Positions 1 to 11,778 are shown, counted from the stretch's first letter. The stretch: 64,000 nt of DNA from Scalesia atractyloides (GCA_947069175.1 CAMTDV010000009.1:9867663-9931662); one strand, 5' to 3'. Made by a program: numbers and translations. The notes: generated from the sequence alone by a model not told the origin.

Positions 1-603
1 TTGCTTCATTATTGAACAACCATATCCAAAGGCGTAGCTTAGTGGGAAGTGAGGGGTGCACCGCCCCCCATGACTTTTCTCCCCCTCGGAACATTTGGTC
101 AAGCTCTGCTGACAATATCGCCAAACATAATATGTCAATTATGAAAGTACTCTAGTCCACGAGAAACACTTACGTGAAAGTCTTGGATTGCAAAAGGGTG
201 AGCAAAGAGCGATTAGGTTTTGTTGCAATCGACGTCAGATTGTTATCACCAGATTCAGAGTACTTGATCATGGTAGTCTATTAAGATTTGCACTGAAATG
301 TTGGAGATTAATATGGGATTGGACAACATATAAATAGGGATGATTGTAGTTTTCTGAAAAGGACTTTTGATTTGTTGTATTTCTATTCAAACGAGATAAA
401 ATGTAGTTATGGATGAAGTGTGCTTTGATATGTCGTTGAAAAAATGTATCATTCTTTATTAATATAATGACATGTTATGTTGGCATTTCTTTTATATAAT
501 AGATTTCCTTAATGAGGAACACATACATCCTTACAGCTAAAATCCATCTAATGTAAATTAGTGAGACTCAAACCTACAACATTTTTTTAAGAATAAACAC
601 ATA
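1..603. other. AT-rich intergenic DNA with a diverged duplicated segment
   Basis: No coding region is seen. The part around 228-500 is a diverged relative of 4245-4517 and of 47880-48056. Shared landmarks, in order, are 'aatatgggatt', 'gatgattg', a 'tatggaaga/tatggatgaa' stretch and 'tgtcgttgaaaaa'. This suggests three old copies of one non-coding repeat or duplicated gene flank. Nothing further can be said about function. Confidence 0.5.
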
Positions 604-741
604 ATCCAATAGGCCTAATGGCCATCAGCTTTATAATAATAACATATGTTTATATAACTTTAGAAAAGTATAGCCAATTTTTCAAGTTATATAAACAGTT
701 ATTGTTATAAAGCCGATGACCATTAGGCCTACCGGATATAT
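604..741. mobile_element. Foldback MITE
   Basis: The two ends are inverted copies: one arm begins ATCCAATAGGCCTAATGGCC and the other ends in its near-complement, with about 55 bp of pairing around a short centre. There is no coding capacity. A second, partial copy lies at 1570-1684. The superfamily is not assignable; a target duplication is not clear because the flanks are TA-rich. Confidence 0.6.
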
Positions 742-985
742 ATACATATATATACATATATATATATATATAGGGTAGGAGTCTAGAGTGAATCTAATAT
801 TATTTGTGAACCGTGAGAACCATTCTCAATCATTGATCTATTTGAAATGGACGATTATAAAAAAAACAATAAAATAGAGAGGTTAATGATATAATTAATT
901 ATTAATTAAAGATATGGGTGCATTGATAATTTTGTTATCCTATCATAACTGAATATTGTATTTTTTTTAATTTTCGCTGATGTTA

Positions 986-1088
986 TGTGTACACAAGTGT
1001 ACAGGCCGTTACACCGGTACACAAGTGTACAAGCTGTTTGTACACTGTTGTACATTTGTATATTGAACTCATGTACACCTGTGTATAT
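986..1088. repeat. Cluster of GTGTACA/TGTACAC palindromic words
   Basis: ACAAGTGTACA occurs twice within about 40 bp, and related TGTACA words recur through the segment, up to 'gtacacctgtgta'. It is probably a short degenerate tandem repeat. The open frames across it have no protein-like composition. Confidence 0.4.
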
Positions 1089-1407
1089 AAACAGTAAAAC
1101 GCTGAAAAAACGAAACTTCATATGTTTTTCGTTTTTATTAAAAAAAAAAACTATAACAATATTAGACTCAAATTGAAAAGAATAAAAAACTCGTTTTTAT
1201 GGTGTATTTAAAAGAAAAAAATATTAACACATGAAAAAGTTATAACGATTTAAAGATCGTAAGAGGTAGTTAGTTTAATGTTATAACTTCCTTATTTAAA
1301 TTGATTAATTACCATCATATCCTTTACATCTAAAAAAAATCAATGGCTCAGATTGGTTAACATCATTCACAAACAAGGATGTGGTTCACTTATATATATA
1401 TATATAT

Positions 1408-1567
1408 AACCACCACGAGTTACGAGAACCGTAAGAACTTTTTCTTCCGGCGCGAGTTAGGTCAATTTTTTTTTGCACAAACGTAGATAAAAATATTACA
1501 AACACATCTGTAAAAAAAGTAAAAAATATTATCGAGTCGATAGTTTTGACAGATGTAAGTTTTTTTT
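1408..1567. repeat. Dispersed repeat, copy 1 ('cgagtta-cgagaacc' family)
   Basis: This ~160-bp segment beginning 'accaccacgagt' is repeated at 1761-1925 and, more diverged, at 47327-47480. All three copies share the 'gagaaccntnagaac' core, a 'gcgcga' word, a 'cacatctgtaaaaa' block and a 'gtcga/gtcgg' block, and each is preceded by a TA microsatellite. The placement suggests a small transposon that inserts in, or ends with, TA repeats. Confidence 0.55.
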
Positions 1568-1569
1568 CC

Positions 1570-1681
1570 GATATATAACTTGAAAAGTTGGCTATACCTA
1601 CATTTCTAAAGTTATGTATAGCCAATTTTTCAAGTTATATAAACAGTTATTATTATAAAGCCGATGGCCATTAGGCCTACT

Positions 1682-1684
<3 letters not shown>
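1570..1684. mobile_element. Partial second copy of the 604-741 MITE
   Basis: The right part of this segment (about 1601-1684) matches 660-741 closely, including the terminal 'ccattaggcctact'. The left part forms its own short hairpin ('atataacttgaaaagttggctata' region against 'tatagccaatttttcaagttat'). It ends directly in the (TA)n tract. Confidence 0.5.

Positions 1685-1760
<76 letters not shown>
1685..1760. repeat. (TA)n microsatellite
   Basis: About 38 uninterrupted TA units. Low-complexity Tyr/Ile reading frames across it are artefacts. Confidence 0.98.
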
Positions 1761-1761
<1 letters not shown>

Positions 1762-1925
1762 CCATCACGAGTTGTGAGAACCGTGAGAACTTTTTCTTTC
1801 GGCGCGAGTTGAGCCAAATTTTTTTACACAAACGTAGATAAAAATATTATAAATACATTTGTAAAAAAGTAAAAAACATTGTCAAGTCGGTAGTTTTGAC
1901 TAATGCAAGTTTTTTTTACGCGTTA
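1761..1925. repeat. Dispersed repeat, copy 2
   Basis: Near copy of 1408-1567, again placed immediately after a TA microsatellite. Confidence 0.55.
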
Positions 1926-2402
1926 GTGTAAATTTTGTAAGAAGATAAATATTTTTTTCAAAAAGTGTATTTTTTCAAAAAAGAAAAAATAATAATTTAA
2001 GTGTATGATAAATTACGAGATGTATAGGATGAATTACAAGTTGTGTAGGATAAATTTCAATATGTGTAGGATAAATTTCAAAATGTGTAGGACAGATTTT
2101 GATGTGCGTCGGCAAAAAGTTTAGTGTGGAGGATGATAGTCTTTATAACTAACTAATTAGTTAAAAATAATAATAAATGAGATGAGAAAAAAAACTATTT
2201 AATGTTACAGCCACTTTCCGCAAAACTTCTTTATTTTTCAAAAAAATATCCACTCGGCGCTTTTTAGTATTTTTTTTTGCTCAAAACTCTTAAAAACATG
2301 TATATTACATGTTTGATGTTTTTTTCAAAATAAAAAAAATGTCGGGAGGTTAGAGTTTCCTAGATTTCTCAATCACAAGGGTTTTCTTTATATACTTACA
2401 TT

Positions 2403-2692
2403 ATATATATATAGGATAAGATTCATGCGAGAACCACCTTTATTGTAAGAACCGCGAGAACCACTAAAGTAACCCACTATATCATCACCCAAAACCTAAA
2501 AAACCTTACCCTCCACCCCCCCCCAAAAAAAAAACCTAACCTCGTAGTGATTTTTTATAAAAAATGAAAAATAAAATAAATTTTGGTGGTTTTTAGATTT
2601 TTTTAGGTATTTTTTGTTGTGTTCACATTGGTTATCGCGGTTCTCGCAATAAATGGTGGTTTCCAACGAATCCTTCTCATATATATATATAG
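2403..2692. mobile_element. Foldback MITE with ATATATAGGATA-type ends
   Basis: The left arm (ATATATATAGGATAAGATTC, then GCGAGAACCACC and GAACCGCGAGAACC) is mirrored on the right by GGTTCTCGC, TGGTGGTTTCC and GAATCCTTCTCATATATATA. The arms are roughly 60 bp with a ~170-bp AT-rich centre and no coding capacity. TA-rich flanks prevent a firm call of the target duplication. Confidence 0.65.
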
Positions 2693-2884
2693 TGGAGGGT
2701 TCAAATGAGAAAACTTTTTCAAAAAGAAAAAAAAGTTTCAACCAATAAGAATACTTCACGTTACTTTATTTAATTTTTGTATTTAATTTTAATATAAGGG
2801 TAAATTTGTAAACTTTCATAGATAATTAATTTACAATCTTCCTCTTTAATAGGTACCCATATTAAATTTGTAACTTATTTTCAA

Positions 2885-3192
2885 ATATATATATAGGGAA
2901 AGGATCATGAGAAAACTAGATATAAATGAGAAAACTAGAAAACTAACTCAAAAAACATAAAAAACATACAATTTTTTTATAAAAAAATCGCTGCATTTTA
3001 TGTATAAATTTTTTTTTTTCAAAAAAGAAAAACTTGTAGTGCACATGTGCATTATATGTTTTTTTATATAATATATATAGCGAATTTTAATAAAAAAATA
3101 AAAAAAAATTGATATGTTTTTTTGGTTTTTTTAATTAGTTTTTTTGGTTTTCTCATTTAAACTAGTTTTCTCATGGTCCATACCCTATATAT
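2885..3192. mobile_element. Foldback MITE with ATATATAGGG ends and GAGAAAACTAG repeats
   Basis: The left end reads ATATATATAGGGAAAGGATC then ATGAGAAAACTAG. The right end is the inverted equivalent (ACTAGTTTTCTCATGGTCCA, then CCCTATATAT). GAGAAAACTAG is repeated within the arm. The element is non-coding. Its ends resemble those of 2403-2692, so both may belong to one TA-targeting superfamily. Confidence 0.65.
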
Positions 3193-3304
3193 TACGAGTG
3201 GTGTGGGATAAATTTAAATATATATAGAATAAATTTCGAAATGTATAGGGTAACTTTTTATGTGTGTAGGCAACAAAAATTAGTGTAGATGATAATAGTT
3301 TTTA

Positions 3305-3835
3305 GGGAAATTGGCCTATAATAATCTTACCTAGACCTTATTGGCCATTAATAATCCCACCTCAGAATGTTCCCCCCACCAGTCGCACCTTTCACATATT
3401 TTTCCTACAATAGTCCCCCGTTAAAAAAACTTAACGAAGTTAAGCTTTTTTCCAAATTACAAACAGATTTTTAGGGCTTTTGATTAGAACGATGATACGA
3501 GTCCATTGATGTAAAACTTGCCTCGAAACGGTGCTCCAAACGATGAAAACGACGCTTCAATTCGGGTGTTTAAATTTCCAATTAACCAAAATCATGTCAC
3601 TTGGAGCACCATTTAGAAGTAAGTTTTACATTAGTGGACTCGTATCATCGTTCTGATCAAAAGCCCTAAAAAATATGTTTGTAATTTGGAAAAAAGATTA
3701 ACTCCGTTAAGTTTTTTTAACGGGGCACCATGTAGGAAAAATAGGTGAAAGATGAGACTGGTGGGGGGAATATTTTGAGGTATGATTATTAATGACCAAT
3801 AACGTCTAGGTGAGATTATTACAAGCCAATTCCCC
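3305..3835. mobile_element. Mutator-like foldback (TIR-MULE) element with 9-bp TSD
   Basis: Nearly the whole 531 bp folds back on itself: GGGAAATTGGCCTATAATAA at the left matches the complement of the right end, and the two ~250-bp arms stay similar to the centre. It is flanked by perfect 9-bp direct repeats TAGTTTTTA (3296-3304 and 3836-3844), the duplication length typical of Mutator-like elements. No transposase is encoded, so it depends on an element elsewhere. Confidence 0.85.
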
Positions 3836-3844
3836 TAGTTTTTA

Positions 3845-4517
3845 TGACTAATTAATTAGTTAAAAATAGTGATAAATAAGATGAAAGAAAAAGCACTTAA
3901 TATTTTACAATTGTACCATTTTTATTTTTTTCTTCTTATTTAATTTTTTTTATCAAATGAACATACCCCTATATGTATATTGGTTCATAAGAATTTTGTG
4001 AGCCAATTTATAATCCGAATGTTCACTATTAACAACCAACCGCCATCACCTTTCACTATACGCCACCAACGTTTACCATCGTTAACAACCTTTAAACCCC
4101 GAGATTAAACCCCAAAATCACACAAATCCATATTGAAAACTCAATTTAGATTAAAAAAAAAGTGACACACATGAAGAACATATGAACATAGTAAACGTAG
4201 CCCACAAATACACATATTAATAAACATGTAGATCATGGATATGTTCATGACCCGAGTCATTATGAGTTCGAGTTCGGCTAGAAATCTGTTGTCAATGGGT
4301 CTGAAAAATCAATATGGGATTGTACTAGATACAAACATGGATGATTGCATTTATGTTTAAACATCTTTTGGTTTGCTGTACTTCATAAATCAATCAAGCT
4401 AACATGTAGGTATGGAAGAGGAGTACAAGCTATGATGTGTCGTTGAAAAAGATAACTAGTAGAACATGTTATGTTGAACTTTATACAAGATTATATTAAT
4501 GGTGTTTATGTGAGTTA
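3845..4517. other. Intergenic DNA up to the Helitron insertion point
   Basis: No gene is seen. It includes the second copy (about 4245-4517) of the segment also found at 228-500 and 47880-48056. That copy is interrupted by the Helitron starting at 4518. Confidence 0.5.
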
Positions 4518-4729
4518 TCTATATATGTTAATAAATGAGATGCTTTGGGTCATGTGGCATGTGATGGCGGATCTTTATTGCTGATGTGGCATGTTATGGT
4601 GGAGTAGAGGGTGATTTTGGGAGAGAAGGCATAATATTAGATGTGTTGAGAATTGGACACGGGATCTGAATTATAATTGGGTCAAAGTTAATGGATCCTT
4701 TATATTTCTTTTTTTTTTTTCTCATTCTT

Positions 4730-5400
4730 CCTTCACACGCTTGCTTTTTACTCATCTACAAACCCTAGAAAAACAAAGCTGCAACTCTCGCCTCTCCTCC
4801 TATCGCCACCGCCAAGATTCTCCATCAGTTCCACAAGATCACAAGATGACGATGTTTCCTTCTGATTGAATAATCTAAGATCCAGACAATACAATCCATC
4901 GGGTATGTAAACCTAGCAGGTATTTTAATCGGGATTCGAGATTAATTAGGGGTTTCTAAAACGTGTGGCTTCTTCTCTTTCCTTTAATCGGAAACCCTAA
5001 ATCAATCGATATAGATCCGCTTAGATTTTGGAGTTTAATCGATGTGGTTGATGTTCATGAAATTCTACAATCTTAATTGAAGGTATGTTGATTCTTTTGG
5101 TATTTATTTACTTAATATGTTAATTGAGGTTATTAATCTTTTGTTTTTTTCCCGTTAAATTCTAATAATTAAAACTCGATCTATATGATACGTAGTTCTT
5201 TTCACTCTGATTCTTCAATATTAATAAAAGGTATGATTTTCTTTCATTAATTTCATGTTTTATTGTTAACATTGTATTAGTTATGTGTTTTTCCCCGGTT
5301 AATATCACTTTTTGATATATGTTCATCCGCATCATGTTCATCACCAAAAAACTTCATCATCGATTTAGGTATCTTTTTATGTATTTTATATAAGTTCTTT
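4730..5400 (+). pseudogene. Captured 5' gene region inside the Helitron
   Basis: A CT-rich stretch with 'aaaccctagaaaaacaaag' and 'ctctcgcctctcctcctatc' looks like a plant 5' UTR. It is followed by several short exon-like blocks that end at AG|GTAT splice-donor-like sites (near 4902, 5081, 5230 and 5369). The only ATG frames are a few codons long. The source gene is not identified. The splice-like sites are seen in the sequence; capture is inferred from the Helitron context. Confidence 0.4.
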
Positions 5401-7330
5401 CCTTGATGTGTTATATTAACGTTCAAGATCGACTCAATTTTTTGAAATATTTGAAGTTTTTGGTATTGACTTTAAAAACATATTTGATGATGATGGTATT
5501 TGATAAAAAAATTTATCTAGTCTATTTTTTTCATGATTTTAGTTGATAGTATTAAGTTCTAAACAAATTTGTTATTTGGATTATATATACTTTGTTATCT
5601 ATATGTAAATAATTATATTTTATGATATATAATAATAACAATAACAATATTTATGTTTTAGATTTTTAAAAAAAAAATTATGTTTGTAAAAGATTATTGT
5701 ATGTTATAATTAGATTTTCTATTTTGTAAAAGAATATTGTATATTTATTACATTGACTAAATAATTACCATATTAAGTTATGTATATTTTTAAAATTTTT
5801 GAAATTTGAAATATGTTTATTTATGGTCGATTTAGTTTGTAATTATTATTCATTAACTTCCTAATTTAATAACCTTATAACCGACACTTATTCTAAGGTT
5901 ATATCAAATATTTTTTGATTATTTTTTCAAAAAAAAATTATGTTTGTAAAAGATTATTGTATGTTGTAATTAGATTTTCTATTTTGTAAAAGAATATTAG
6001 ATATTTATTGCACTGACTAAACAATTACCATATTAAGTTATGTATATTTTTAAAATTTTTAAAATTTGAAATATGTTTATTTATGGTCGATTTAATTTGT
6101 AATTATTATTCATTAACTTCCTAATTTAATAACCTTCTAACCGACACTTATTCTAAGGTTATATCAAATATTTTTTTGATTTTTTTATAGTTTTGATGAC
6201 CATTTTTTAAAACTATGTTTATATATTTGTTTGTATGATTTTGTCTCTTATATCGGAGACAATTCAATGCCTATATATAATTGTATTCAAAGTAAGCAGA
6301 AATCATCATTTTCTTTGATGATGTTAAGCGTAACCTTTGTGAAGTCTATTAGGTAGACGAAGATACTGATGTTTGCTTTGATTTTGTTTTTGTTGTTGCT
6401 TTATAAATCCTATTTATCGATGGATGTGCGATGTGATTGACGTTCACGGAGATTCTACAATTTTAATTTATGGTATGTTGATTCTTTTGGTGTTTATTTA
6501 CTTTTATATGTTAATCGAAGTTATCAATCTTTTGTTTTTTCGTTAAATTCTAATCATTATAACTCGATCGACATGATACATGGTTCTTTTCACTCTGATT
6601 CTTCAATCTTAATAAAAGGTATGTTTTTCTTTCTTTAATTTCATGTTTTATTGTTAATATTGTATTAATTATGTGTTTTTTTTTGTTTTCTGGTTAGCAT
6701 CACTTCTTTAGATATATGTTCATCCGCATCCTGTTCATCACCAAAAAACTTCATCATCGATTCAGGTATCTTTTTATGTATTTTGTATATGTTCTTTCTT
6801 TAGGTATCTTTTTATATATTTTGTATATGTTCTTTCTTCGATGTGTTATATTAACATTCAAGATCGACTCAAAATTTTGAAATATTTAAAGGTTTTGGTA
6901 TTGACTTTAAAATCAGATTTGAAGATGATGGTATTTGATAAAATTTTATGTAGTCTATTTTTTTTATGATTTTAGTTGATAGTATTTAGTACTAAACAGA
7001 TTTTTATTTGGATTATATATAGTTTTTTATCTATATGTAAATAATTATATTTTTTATGCTATATAATAATAACAATAACAATATTTATGTCTTAGATTTT
7101 TTAAATTTTGTTCTATGTTTGTAAAAGATTATTGTATGTTATAATTAGATTTTCTATTTTGTAAAAAAATATTGTGTATTTATTGCATTAACTAAATAAT
7201 TACCATATTAGGTTATATATATATTTTAAATCTTAAAATTTAAATTATGTTTATTTATGGACGATTTAATTTGTAATTATTATTCATTAACTTCATAATT
7301 TAATAACCTTATAACCGAAACTTATTTTAT
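5040..7330 (+). repeat. Internal tandem duplication of the Helitron interior
   Basis: A block starting at 5040 ('gatgtggttgatgttcat') reappears diverged from about 6424. Within it a ~255-bp subunit ('tatgtttgtaaaagattattgtatg' region) occurs at 5672-5920, again immediately after at 5932-6180, and a third time around 7110-7330. The repeated blocks carry the same AG|GTAT donor-like sites, so duplication happened after or during capture. Confidence 0.65.
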
Positions 7331-8251
7331 TTGTTTATTATCGAATATAAAAGATTTAATTATGGAGGTATATAATTATGGAACAAATTAAAACCAATCA
7401 GGTTATTATTTTACTAACTTATAATTTTAAAGCATAGATTATTGTATTGAATAAGTTGAATCTTAAATTTGTTAACCATTGTCTAAATTATTACCATATT
7501 CAGTTATGTATATTTTTCAAATTTGAAATTTTAAATACGTTTATTTATGACGGATTTCTAAATCAATTTCAGTTATTCTTTAATTTGTAATGATCATTTG
7601 TTAACTTCTTAATTTAAGACTAATCCACTTATTATTTTACTAACTTTTAATTTTACCGTATAGATTAATAACTAGTAAAGTTATTAATTTATATAAAACT
7701 TATTTTATTTTTTATTGAATAATTAGTATATTACGATTTCAAATTCGACTTTAACTTCTCTTTTCTTAATTAAATATTTGAATATGTTATTTTTTAATCA
7801 AATCATTATAACTATTTCAATATCTTATATATTTATAGTTTACTCATATATTGTAGGTGTTCAATTTTGGACGGATTTCAAATGATAATAGAATCATCTG
7901 ATGTTCATATGTCGGAATTTCAATCTATTCCTCTTGAATTTTTCTAAGGTTATATCAATTTTTTCATTTTTTTTATAGTTTTGATTATCATTTTTTAAAA
8001 CTATGTTTATGTATTTATTTTGATTACCATTTTTTTAAATACTACCATTTTTACCTTTATACCTGAATTAAACCTTAACACGTAAATATATATTTTTTTA
8101 CACTTTTTGTTTTTTATTCATTTTCTCATTCAAAGTTGTTTTTTTAATATAGGTATCGTCAGTAATATCAAAATAAATAAAAATTGATTGAGTCACTGAA
8201 TAAAAACTTATAAGCAGGTAAATTCTTTTTATTTAAGTAAGTTAAATTGAA

Positions 8252-8347
8252 GAAGCATTTTTTGATATTAACATTTTGAATACGAGAAATATACTTGATG
8301 TTGAGGAATATGTTGGAGATCTCTATGCTCATTACACAACCATTGAG
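8252..8347 (+). pseudogene. Cyclin-like exon captured by the Helitron
   Basis: A 32-codon open block ends in GAG|GTAACA, a good splice donor. Its translation contains DVEEYVGDLYAHY and ends with glutamate. It resembles the stretch before the cyclin box of plant B-type cyclins (pattern V-EYV-DLY--Y---E). The next exon-like piece, after 'gaattgcag' near 8437, runs into a stop after six codons in phase, so no functional product is expected. The family assignment rests on remembered motif similarity only. Confidence 0.4.
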
Positions 8348-9747
8348 GTAACATTTTTAATTAAAAGTGGATCTTTTCATGTATCTTTCTTTGTATAATT
8401 AGACGTAATCACATGATTTGATCATTGAATTGCAGAGTATGGCATGGTTTCAGTAAACAAACAAGGATGTGAGTTTTCATTTCATGGACTAAAGGTACTA
8501 GTACTTTCTATTTCAGTTATTGGCTATAGAAATAGAAAATTGTTCTCATCTCACATTATCTATAGAAATCAATTACTGGTCCAAACTTTTTTTTTTAATT
8601 TGAAGTGATGTTTAATATCTATATTTTCCTAACTATATAATGCTAAAATTTTATACAAACTATGGTGTCGTTTGGGACCCATCCGGTCCGAAAGAGGAAT
8701 GGGTCATTTGGATAGGCCTGCTTTTGATTTGTTAGTATTAGTTTTTCAGTTTTCCAGTTAGAATATATACATGCTTGGCAAAGTGAACATGTCGGATTGG
8801 GTGTCGGGTCAAATTGAGCCCAGCCTAAATAGATTCTAAGCAAGACAAGTTCGGAAAAAAAACTTGGGTTAAAACAAGTTATGCATGCAATGGACACAAA
8901 TTAAAAAGTCCATTTTACAAAAAGAAAAAAAATGACAAATCGGCATATTAAGTCAATTAGGTAACTTTCAATGACATTTTCATCAAAACTCACTATTGAA
9001 GCCTTTACACTCCATACTTATGGTCAACAGGTTTTAGATATTGTTGAAAACAAGTTTTAACTATTTATGTATGAATTCAACATATGTTTAAGTCAAGAGT
9101 AACATATAGCCTATCATGTGACCGAACATATTTTATAGGAATGACAGTTGTAACATATATTCCTATTAATACAAAGATTATGGATTTTAACATGGTAGGC
9201 ATTTTCCAAAAAAGTTTTTTTAATTTTATATCTGAAAGTTGAATATGATTATCTTTCTGAAATTAGTATAGATTGTGAAATGAAGTGTGTGAATACCAAA
9301 TTAATATATGATTTGATTATTTAGAAAACTCAAAATCCCCTGTTGTATTTTTCAAATTTTAAATTGTGGTCGAATGTTGGTAAAATTCAGTTGTTAATAT
9401 ATTTTTTTTAATTTTTTATACTTTTTGTGAACATGTCTTCCACTGGGAGCTTAGTTACCTTTTGATGTTATTTAATTTTTGTCTTGTAATTTGCAGATCT
9501 ATAGTGATGGTCGTGGCCAGAAATTCTAGATTGCTCTGAGAAAGAGTAACTGTTGTTCGTCTCGAGACACTTTAATTCTCAATAAAAGTAAAAAAAATGT
9601 GTTTTACATGAATGCATTTTAACTATATTTTCACTTTGTCAATAAGTAATTTATGTAGTATGTTACTTTTGTATTTATATTATTTATACACTTTGTGATA
9701 ATGTAGATTAAAGTTTTCGACCCGTGAAGTTGCGGGTGATAACCTAG

Positions 9748-10080
9748 TGATACATAAATTAGAACTTTGAAAAGGGCTATTGGATTTTAATCACTCTAAG
9801 TTTCACTTGTTGACCCATAATAATCCTAACTTAAAAAGTTCCATCCAACAATCCCGATGTGTAAAAATTTTCCCCCATCAATCATTTTCAAACCGGGGTC
9901 TAACCCAATTAGTTTCAACTGTATTGGCCGCTGATGTGGCACACAACTTTATTATTTGTTGATGTGCACGATGATTCGTCACTCTTATCACCACCTCACC
10001 TCCACCACCACTACTACCATCTCCACAAACACCACCGCTATCTCCACCCACCACCACTGCCATATACACCGCTCACCAGC
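9748..10080. other. Host DNA with CCA/ACC-rich tract, target of E1
   Basis: After the Helitron end comes a ~220-bp segment resembling an arm of a dispersed foldback repeat ('taataatcctaac', 'gatgtggcacac'). It is followed by a CCA-rich imperfect tandem tract (9985-10080) that continues on the far side of E1 (28746-28885). The last five bases, CCAGC, are the E1 target duplication. Open frames here are low-complexity Thr/His/Pro. Confidence 0.6.
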
Positions 10081-10931
10081 TGTCACACCCCAACCGATGG
10101 CGGAATCATCGGGACGCGACACTAGGCGAACCGGATTGTCTCATGGGAAATTCCATAACACTATCTAAGCGACAATATTAAACGTCAATATCCCATACTA
10201 TCAACATATAATCCTCAAATAACATTACAAAATATCAAGATTCTCATAACACAATTTCAAGTTCGATGTTCCCTAGAATTATTACAATGCGTTTCTAAAG
10301 CAAAACCTAATCTAAGCGTCCAAAGCAATATCCTCAACCTGCCACACATGTTAAAATAAAACGTCAATACAATTAAGTAAGGGTGAGCATACAAGTTTGC
10401 GTACATAATAGATATAAAAGCGTTTAGCATACACCGCATGACATACATGAGAGTTGTGAACTATGTAACTACTAGATTCAAGTAAACCAACAAACCGCGA
10501 TTGATCGAGGCATGCGAACAAGTGTTCACATCCTAAAAGAGAAAACAAATGCGAAATAAAAATGTGAGCCTTAACAACCCCGGGCCTCCGGGTGGCGGGT
10601 AAACCTCTAGTATACTATCATGTTAAGGGTGGCATACAAGCAATCAAGCAATACATACAATTTAGCAGATTTCACGTATAGTCATGTAATTCTGCGGGTT
10701 GCGAATAAGCGGTTGAGAGTTATGTGATGTGTTTTGATATACGAACATATGTGACATCCAAAAGTGCGTTTAAGCGTAAAAGGGTTCAAGTATACTCACT
10801 GTTGGTGCATTTTGGGAGATGAGACGGGATCTGAGAGGAGTTGCGGAGAGTGTCGGATCAGCCTGTAAGCGAACAGAAGTGCGTCAGTCTTCCGAATTGC
10901 TGAAACGGTTAACGGGTGAGAGAACAGTAGA

Positions 10932-11186
10932 CAAGTTCGGGCGAACTTGTATAACTGAACTTACTGAGTGAACAAGTTCGGGCGAACTTGTCCCTTTTGT
11001 TGAGGGAGGTTACAAGTTTGGGCGGACTTGTCTTATTTCCTTGGAAACCAGTTCAAGTTCGGGCGAACTTGTGCCATTTTGGTGAGTGGTGATACAAGTT
11101 CGGGTGACTTGTGTTTATTTGTTGGAGAATTGATCAAGTTCAGTCGAACTTGGTCACCAATCTAGTGACAAGTTTGGCCGAACTTG
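10932..11186 (-). promoter_or_regulatory. Seven-copy dyad array in the E1 3' LTR
   Basis: Copies start at 10932, 10973, 11013, 11053, 11095, 11135 and 11169, so most spacing is 40-42 bp, about four helical turns. In transcript sense the consensus is CAAGTTCGCCCGAACTTG, a 7-bp inverted repeat around four bases. The sequence between copies is unrelated. The role is unknown; a dimeric protein site or RNA hairpins are both possible. Confidence 0.8.
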
Positions 11187-11778
11187 ACTGTTTTGGCTTC
11201 CAAATCGTTCGTTTTCTCGTCGTTTGCTGAGGAAATCGAGTGTCCATCCCTCGAACCTTAAGCCACTAAGTAAAACTTAGGCTGGAGAGGTCTTTTGGAG
11301 CGAGTTTAGCCATTTTAAAGAAAATCGGGCTAATCCGGGCGAACTTGAAGGTTCGTACGAGTTAGTCCAGCTTGTGTAAAGTGACGATTTCATCCTTGTG
11401 CTTCCGGATCTGAGATCTTGCTTAACAACGCCTCGTTCCACTTCAAAGTGAACGTAACATACGTCATTAGTCCGAATATTGTGTGAAAATCGATGTTTCA
11501 AAAGGTTTTACTCAGATCTAAGAGTAGATCTGAGTGAAAAGAGAAGTTTTATAGAAAAAGATGAAGATTTTCGTAAACAGAAGAGATTTAATGAAAATGA
11601 AGGCAAAGCCTTGTGCCAAAATCATTGTAAAACGTTGTTGTAGTTGAAAACGGGTTGAATCTTACTTAGAAAACAAGGGTTTCGGTTTTGGGGAGCTCCG
11701 GGCGAACTTGCAGCAAGCGCAAATGAAGAATGGAGCTGAGTATTTATAGGTGGAGTGAGAATAGAGGGCTGAAACATC

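Larger units (their letters stand above)
4518..9747 (+). mobile_element. Non-autonomous Helitron
   Basis: The 5' end reads TCTATATATGTTAATAAATG, the TC start and motif style of plant Helitrons. The 3' end is CTAG (9744-9747), preceded by a hairpin with arms ACCCG (9720-9724) and CGGGT (9733-9737) and a 6-nt spacer. The element lies between A (4517) and T (9748), the AT target expected of Helitrons, and has no target duplication. No Rep/helicase frame exists, so it is non-autonomous. The interior is intron-like and T-rich with short exon-like blocks, consistent with captured gene fragments, and it is internally duplicated. Confidence 0.8.

Noticed and set aside
1598..1831. Open frame of alternating Ile/Tyr residues
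   Set aside because: Translation of the (TA)n microsatellite.
9934..10168. Thr/His/Pro-rich overlapping frames as small proteins
   Set aside because: Low-complexity translation of the CCA-rich tract running into an LTR.
10932..11186. CRISPR-like regularly spaced repeats
   Set aside because: The repeats are short, imperfect dyads inside a plant LTR with non-unique, LTR-conserved linkers; there are no cas genes and the setting is eukaryotic.
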